Of a stretch of 10,055 nucleotides of DNA, positions 6,567 to 10,055 are shown one piece after another (the first letter of the stretch is position 1; every line of letters starts with the position of its first letter). The DNA comes from Victivallales bacterium Lenti_02 (GTDB lineage: Bacteria; Verrucomicrobiota; Lentisphaeria; Oligosphaerales; Lenti-02): positions 1 to 10,055 of the forward strand of contig LVAZ01000036.1 of NCBI GenBank assembly GCA_001603055.1, given 5' to 3'. The notes beneath the pieces are model-generated. The model saw only the letters and a program-made list of their open reading frames with translations, was not told where the DNA came from and made no database searches. The position numbers were made by a program, and so were the translations under genes.

Positions 6567-7628
6567 CTATTTGCTCCAGAAGGTCGAGTATTCCTCGAGG
6601 GCGGAGGCGATGGCGTCGAGGTTGTCGGGGGGCACGTCGCCGCGGATTTCGACCTTGATCATCAATCCCCCCTCGGGACTGCCGAGGGTGCGGACCTCAT
6701 GCTCGACCAGCTCGCGGATGTCGCGGGGCGAGCCGAACGGGAGGGCGAACTGGCGGTCGAAGTCGAGATCGAGGGTGATGCGGCCCTTGAAGGCGTCGCG
6801 CAGGTTCTCGATGCCGTTGGCCCGGTCCTGGGGATTGAAGACGGTCGGGTTGATCTCGAGAATCTGGTCGGCGATGTCCATGATGTTGCCGTCGCAGTGG
6901 AAATAGGTCATGGCCCCGTTGTCCTGGGCGAGGCGGTGGAGTTCCACGTAGCAGGGCAGTGCCCATTCGCGGAAGAAGCGGGGGCCGATGAGGGAGCGGT
7001 CCTGGCCGCCGAGGTCCTCGGGCAGGCCCACCATGTCCGCCCCGGCGGCGAGCCAGTTGCGGACGGCGGTGCGGTTCAGCTCGTGGACGGTGGCGTGGAG
7101 GCGGCGGAAGTCGTCGCCCGGCTCGATCAGGTCGCACATGAAGTTCCCGAAGCCGCGCAGGTATTCGAGGCGGAGGAGGAAGAAGCCGTGGTCGAGGCCG
7201 CCCTGGGCGATGCCGCCGTTTTTGCGGACGTTGGCGAAATGGGCGGCGGCGCGGGCGAAGTCCACCGCCGTCTGGCCGCCGTTGTAGGTTTCGGCGGGGG
7301 GCGGCGCGAAGCCGTGCAGGGCCTCGGGGCTGGCCAGGGGATGCTCGACGATGGTGCCCACGAAGCCATGCTGGGTGGTGCGCCAGACGCAGCCCCAGTC
7401 GTCCACGAAGTCCCGGTCGGGGTCCTCCTTGATGGACCAGGGCTGGGCGAGAATGTCGCGGTAGGCGCCGGGCCGCCAGCCCGGCCAGGTTTCGGGATGG
7501 GCCAGGACCACCCTCTCCTGCTCGGCCCCGAAGCGCTCCCAACTGGCCTTGGTCAAATAGATCAGGTAGGGCATCCGGTCGGGGCCGGTGCGCTGGACGG
7601 CGGCGCGCCAATTCTCGCTGCTGGTCAT
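6567..7628 (-). CDS. URO-D superfamily protein, not HemE
   Basis: A 353-residue TIM-barrel protein of the uroporphyrinogen decarboxylase/corrinoid methyltransferase superfamily. Visible family elements are AGADMVGLPED (195-205), IGPRFFREWALP (214-225), and the strand motif TYFHCDGNIMDIA (241-253). It lacks the N-terminal RQAGRY motif of true HemE, so haem synthesis is unlikely. In MtaA/MtbA-type methyltransferases zinc is held by His-x-Cys and a later Cys; here the corresponding site is His244-Cys245-Asp246 and the late site reads VEIRGDVPPDN, without Cys. The classical zinc/thiol methyltransferase site thus seems lost or altered. PVC bacteria carry many such paralogues, often among sugar-catabolic genes, with unknown reactions. 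It is the middle gene of a tight group, 12 nt after the VOC gene and 33 nt before the hydrolase. The ATG at 7628 has AGGGGAA upstream. Confidence 0.88.
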   Translation of the reverse strand: MTSSENWRAAVQRTGPDRMPYLIYLTKASWERFGAEQERVVLAHPETWPGWRPGAYRDILAQPWSIKEDPDRDFVDDWGCVWRTTQHGFVGTIVEHPLASPEALHGFAPPPAETYNGGQTAVDFARAAAHFANVRKNGGIAQGGLDHGFFLLRLEYLRGFGNFMCDLIEPGDDFRRLHATVHELNRTAVRNWLAAGADMVGLPEDLGGQDRSLIGPRFFREWALPCYVELHRLAQDNGAMTYFHCDGNIMDIADQILEINPTVFNPQDRANGIENLRDAFKGRITLDLDFDRQFALPFGSPRDIRELVEHEVRTLGSPEGGLMIKVEIRGDVPPDNLDAIASALEEYSTFWSK

Positions 7629-7640
7629 GGGCGGCTTCCC

Positions 7641-8048
7641 CTAGGTCAGCTCGTTCTGGAAGAACTCGACGACTTCACCGGTGGGGGTGCGGACGAAGGC
7701 GATGCGGACGGGAAGGGGCCGGGGCCGGGCCTCGATGGTGAGGCTTTTCGGGGCCATGGTCACGACGGCGCCGGCGGCTGCGGCGCGGGCCACGGCCTGA
7801 TCGCAGTCGCCGGTGCGGAAGGCGAGGTGCTCGCACACCCCCTGGGGCCGTTCGCCGGGTTTCCCGCCCGCGAAGATCTCGACGTAGTTGCCGTTGCCCG
7901 AGTCGGCGAGGGCGACCCGCTTGTCCCCCTCGCCCCACTCGGCCTTGAGTTCGAAACCGAGGCCATCGATGTAGAAGGCGCAGGCGGCCTCGAAGTCGGC
8001 GACGCGGACGGCGAGATGGTGGAATCCGGTGGTGACGCAGGAACTCAT
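7641..8048 (-). CDS. VOC (glyoxalase-fold) family metalloprotein
   Basis: A 135-residue protein spanning one complete vicinal-oxygen-chelate unit of two beta-alpha-beta-beta-beta modules. The four metal positions all look occupied: His11 in FHHLAV, Glu57 in NYVEIF, His74 in CEHLAF and Glu128 in EVVEFF. The segment RTPTGEVVEFFQ is typical of the C-terminal strand. Members include glyoxalase I, methylmalonyl-CoA epimerase, extradiol dioxygenases and antibiotic-resistance proteins; the length and intact ligands fit a lyase, epimerase or isomerase, and the substrate cannot be told. It sits 10 nt after the membrane-protein gene and 12 nt before the URO-D-like gene, so co-translation is likely. AAAGG lies 6 nt before the ATG. 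Its neighbours hint at handling a reactive or epimerisable intermediate of the same pathway, which is inference. Confidence 0.9.
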   Translation of the reverse strand: MSSCVTTGFHHLAVRVADFEAACAFYIDGLGFELKAEWGEGDKRVALADSGNGNYVEIFAGGKPGERPQGVCEHLAFRTGDCDQAVARAAAAGAVVTMAPKSLTIEARPRPLPVRIAFVRTPTGEVVEFFQNELT

Positions 8049-8058
8049 GGTGAACCTT

Positions 8059-8673
8059 TCAGCGTTCGTAGGGCTGGGGGCGGCGCGGGGGCTGGGCGGG
8101 GCGCTCGCGCAGGGTTTCGAGGACCACGATAGGTATCCGCTGCTGGGCCAAATCCAGATTGTTCATACGGCAGACGCGGCCGCCGACGCGGGCGTAGGTC
8201 CGCAGCGTGTAGCGGGAAATATACTTCACCGCCCGGGTGGGAAGATCGCCCCCGGCCAAATACGCGCGCACCAGCGGCGAGGCGATTTCGGCGCTCATCA
8301 CCAGATGGGCCATCAGCAGCAGGCCCGCCAGGGCGGCCGCCAGCCCCCCGGCGGTCTGCTCGAACCACTTGGGGAAATCGGGGTCCCAGTTGCGCATCCA
8401 GGCGTGGATCATGAAGGCGCCCGGCAGGGTGCCCAGCACGAAGGCCAGCCAGAAGCTGCCCAGCATGCGGACCTCGTCCGAATCGGTGCGCACCACCAGT
8501 TGGAGAAGCTCCAGGCAGGGGGCCCAGAAATGGCAGGCGAAGAAGGAGGCCCAGAGGATGGTGAACCCCACAGCCACCCGGTGGAAGGGCAGTCGGCTCA
8601 GCAACGCCTTCGCCGTCACGGCGATCACCAGCATGATGACGCCGCCGAAGAGCATCATGGCTTGCATATCCAT
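8059..8673 (-). CDS. Four-helix inner-membrane protein of unknown function
   Basis: A 204-residue protein I do not recognise with confidence. Hydrophobic segments lie at about 5-25, 33-50, 70-92 and 106-126, followed by a basic soluble tail of roughly 75 residues (RAVKYISRYTLRTYARVGGR, then a Pro/Arg-rich end). The helix spacing and the FFACHFWAPCLELL segment after the second helix faintly recall CvpA-type membrane proteins, but the similarity is too weak to name it. The gene starts 3 nt past the stop of the ATPase gene, and its ribosome-binding site (GGGAG, 8 nt from the ATG) lies inside that gene's last codons, so the two are probably translationally coupled. It could be a membrane partner of the ATPase. 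The next gene follows after 10 nt. Confidence 0.82.
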   Translation of the reverse strand: MDMQAMMLFGGVIMLVIAVTAKALLSRLPFHRVAVGFTILWASFFACHFWAPCLELLQLVVRTDSDEVRMLGSFWLAFVLGTLPGAFMIHAWMRNWDPDFPKWFEQTAGGLAAALAGLLLMAHLVMSAEIASPLVRAYLAGGDLPTRAVKYISRYTLRTYARVGGRVCRMNNLDLAQQRIPIVVLETLRERPAQPPRRPQPYER

Positions 8674-8676
8674 GGT

Positions 8677-10055
8677 CTAGGCTCCCATTCCGCCTTTGCC
8701 GTAGTCGAACATGCCCAGGGTGCGGCGCAGCTCGTCCGGCGAGGTCTCGCCCTCGGCCAGCAGTTGCAGGGCATACTCGGCAACGCTGCCCAGCGCGCTC
8801 GCCTCGATGGCCTTCTGCAAGGTCTCCACCTCGATCTCGTTCTGAATCCGGGCGCGCATCTCGTTGTCCATGACCACCATGCGGAAGACTCCGGTGCGCC
8901 CGTGGTAGCCGCTGTCGGCGCAGAGATGGCAGCCCTGGGGCCGATAGAAGAGGGTGCCCTGGTGCTTGTCCGGATCGAGCTGCCAGAAGCGCAGCTCGTC
9001 CTCGTCGGGCAGATAGGTCTGGCGGCAGCTCGGGCAGAGCTTGCGGACGAGCCGCTGGCAGACGATGGCCTTGAGGCCGGTCTTGATCATGTAGGCGCTG
9101 AGGCCCAGCTCGCGCAGCCGCCCGATCACCGCCATGAGCCCGGTGGCGTGGAGGGTGGTGAAGACCAGATGGCCGGTGAGGGCGGCCTGGAAGGCCACGT
9201 CCATGGTGTCGGCGTCGCGGATTTCCCCCACCAGGATGACGTCGGGATCGTGGCGCATCGAGGCGCGCAGGGCGTTGGCGAAGGTGCCGCCGGCCTTGGC
9301 GTTGAGGGAAATCTGGGTGGCGTTCTGCAGGCGGTGCTCGACGGGGTCCTCGATGGTGAGGATGTTCCGCCCGGTGCCCTCGATGAGTTTGAGTATGCCG
9401 TAGATGGTGGTGGTCTTGCCCGAGCCGGTGGGGCCGGCGAGGATAATGATGCCGGAGGTTTCGGCGGCCAGTTCCGCCGCCAGGGAGGCCATTTCGCGGG
9501 GCATGCCGAAATCGGTCAGCCCGGCCGCTTCGCCGCCGGCGCGGAGAATGCGGACGACCAGGGTTTCGCCCTCGACGGCCCAGGCGCGGGCGATGCGCAG
9601 GTCGTACCAGGACTCGCCCGATTTCAGGCGGCAGGCGCCATCCTGGGTCTCATGGCGCTTGGCCATGTCCAGCCCCGCCGCCATCTTCACGGCGGCCATC
9701 ACCTTGCGGCCGGTGTCGGCGGCCAGCATTTCGGGCGGATGGAGCACGCCGTCCACCCGCATGGCGACCTTGACACCGCCGGCGCCGGTGTTGAAATGCA
9801 CGTCGCTGGCCTTGCTGGCGATGGCGCGGGAGAAGACTTCCTGGGCCACGTTGAGCCCGGACGCGGCTTTGCGGCTGGCCTTGAGCGGTTCGTTCTCCCA
9901 GGTGTAGAACTGGCAGGGCGCGCCCAGTTCCCGCCGGGGGGGACCGCCGCCGCCCTCGCCCGCGAACTCGAAGGAGCGGTGGCGGCGCAGCCAGTAGAAC
10001 AGGGCCACCGGCGGCCCCAGGAAGAACGCCGCCAGCAGCCGCCAGGGCGCCTGAT
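8677..10055 (-). CDS. GspE/PilB-type secretion or pilus ATPase, 5' end beyond the window
   Basis: A hexameric AAA-like motor ATPase that powers pseudopilus or pilus assembly or type II secretion at the inner membrane. Numbering from the GTG at 10008: SDVHF...RVDG (68-87) belongs to the N2 domain; Walker A GPTGSGKT at 192-199; Asp box TIEDPVEH at 218-225; Walker B DPDVILVGEIRD at 244-255; His box TGHLVFTTLHAT at 268-279; and a zinc-type tetracysteine with C315/C318 and C350/C353, which marks GspE/PilB over PilT. The GTG at 10008 is not the true start: the frame stays open to the window edge and reads QAPWRLLAAFFLGPP into VALFYWLRRHR, a hydrophobic segment followed by Arg-rich sequence. The gene is therefore 5'-truncated here. 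That apparent transmembrane helix before a short linker replaces the usual MshEN domain within the visible part. It heads the tight gene group. Confidence 0.92.
   Translation of the reverse strand, partial: QAPWRLLAAFFLGPPVALFYWLRRHRSFEFAGEGGGGPPRRELGAPCQFYTWENEPLKASRKAASGLNVAQEVFSRAIASKASDVHFNTGAGGVKVAMRVDGVLHPPEMLAADTGRKVMAAVKMAAGLDMAKRHETQDGACRLKSGESWYDLRIARAWAVEGETLVVRILRAGGEAAGLTDFGMPREMASLAAELAAETSGIIILAGPTGSGKTTTIYGILKLIEGTGRNILTIEDPVEHRLQNATQISLNAKAGGTFANALRASMRHDPDVILVGEIRDADTMDVAFQAALTGHLVFTTLHATGLMAVIGRLRELGLSAYMIKTGLKAIVCQRLVRKLCPSCRQTYLPDEDELRFWQLDPDKHQGTLFYRPQGCHLCADSGYHGRTGVFRMVVMDNEMRARIQNEIEVETLQKAIEASALGSVAEYALQLLAEGETSPDELRRTLGMFDYGKGGMGA

Noticed and set aside
6567..7628. 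HemE, uroporphyrinogen decarboxylase of haem synthesis
   Set aside because: The RQAGRY motif near the N-terminus is missing and the neighbours are not haem genes.
5379..8132. Very long plus-strand open frame of 917 codons across three genes
   Set aside because: It lies opposite the hydrolase, URO-D-like and VOC genes, all of which have clear family motifs and ribosome-binding sites. The antisense translation is compositionally biased and has no recognisable domain.
8677..10008. PilT retraction ATPase
   Set aside because: The tetracysteine zinc motif (two CxxC pairs) and the overall spacing fit GspE/PilB assembly ATPases; PilT lacks these cysteines.

Overview
The window is about two-thirds G+C. 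It reads like a chromosome segment from a high-GC member of the PVC superphylum, most likely Lentisphaerota or a close verrucomicrobial relative. The best clue is the prepilin-like protein at 84-713, which pairs an FTLIELL leader running into a SMLLPAL segment with an H-X9-DG motif near its C-terminus. This combination is hugely amplified in Lentisphaerota, Verrucomicrobiota and Planctomycetota. The expanded URO-D-like family protein fits the same assignment. The placement is inference from protein style, not from a marker phylogeny.

All eight well-supported genes lie on the minus strand, so transcription runs from the right edge to the left. In that order they are: a GspE/PilB-type secretion or pilus ATPase cut by the window edge (8677-10055); a four-helix membrane protein (8059-8673); a VOC/glyoxalase-fold protein (7641-8048); a URO-D-superfamily protein (6567-7628); an alpha/beta hydrolase with a discoidin-like N-terminal domain (5319-6533); a receiver-like, single-pass, double zinc-ribbon protein (4101-5249); leucyl-tRNA synthetase leuS (1413-4007); and the prepilin-like protein (84-713). 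Gaps between the first five genes are 3, 10, 12 and 33 nt, so they are probably one operon. Gaps of 69 and 93 nt follow, where I see a candidate promoter and a candidate terminator. A possible tail of a plus-strand gene ends at position 27 and would converge on a strong hairpin at 33-65.

The only large gene-free stretch is 714-1412. It is not featureless. Positions 822-1388 form one large, imperfect, nested palindrome centred near 1105-1108. Its arms match in order: 15 bp at 822-836/1374-1388, a perfect 31 bp at 898-928/1280-1310, then repeated GCCCTC/GAGGGC and TAGCCCA modules, and a central CGTCAG/CTGACG pair. I read it as a REP/BIME-like or MITE-like non-coding element. It is the most unusual structure in the window.

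Functionally, the hydrolase, URO-D-like and VOC genes look like a small metabolic cassette of unknown substrate. The ATPase and its membrane neighbour probably belong to pilus or secretion machinery, and leuS is housekeeping. I found no tRNA, rRNA, CRISPR array, transposase or phage gene. Six of the eight genes end in TAG, which is unusual. I found no clear new multi-gene system; the best leads are the palindrome, the receiver/zinc-ribbon protein and the membrane-tethered ATPase.
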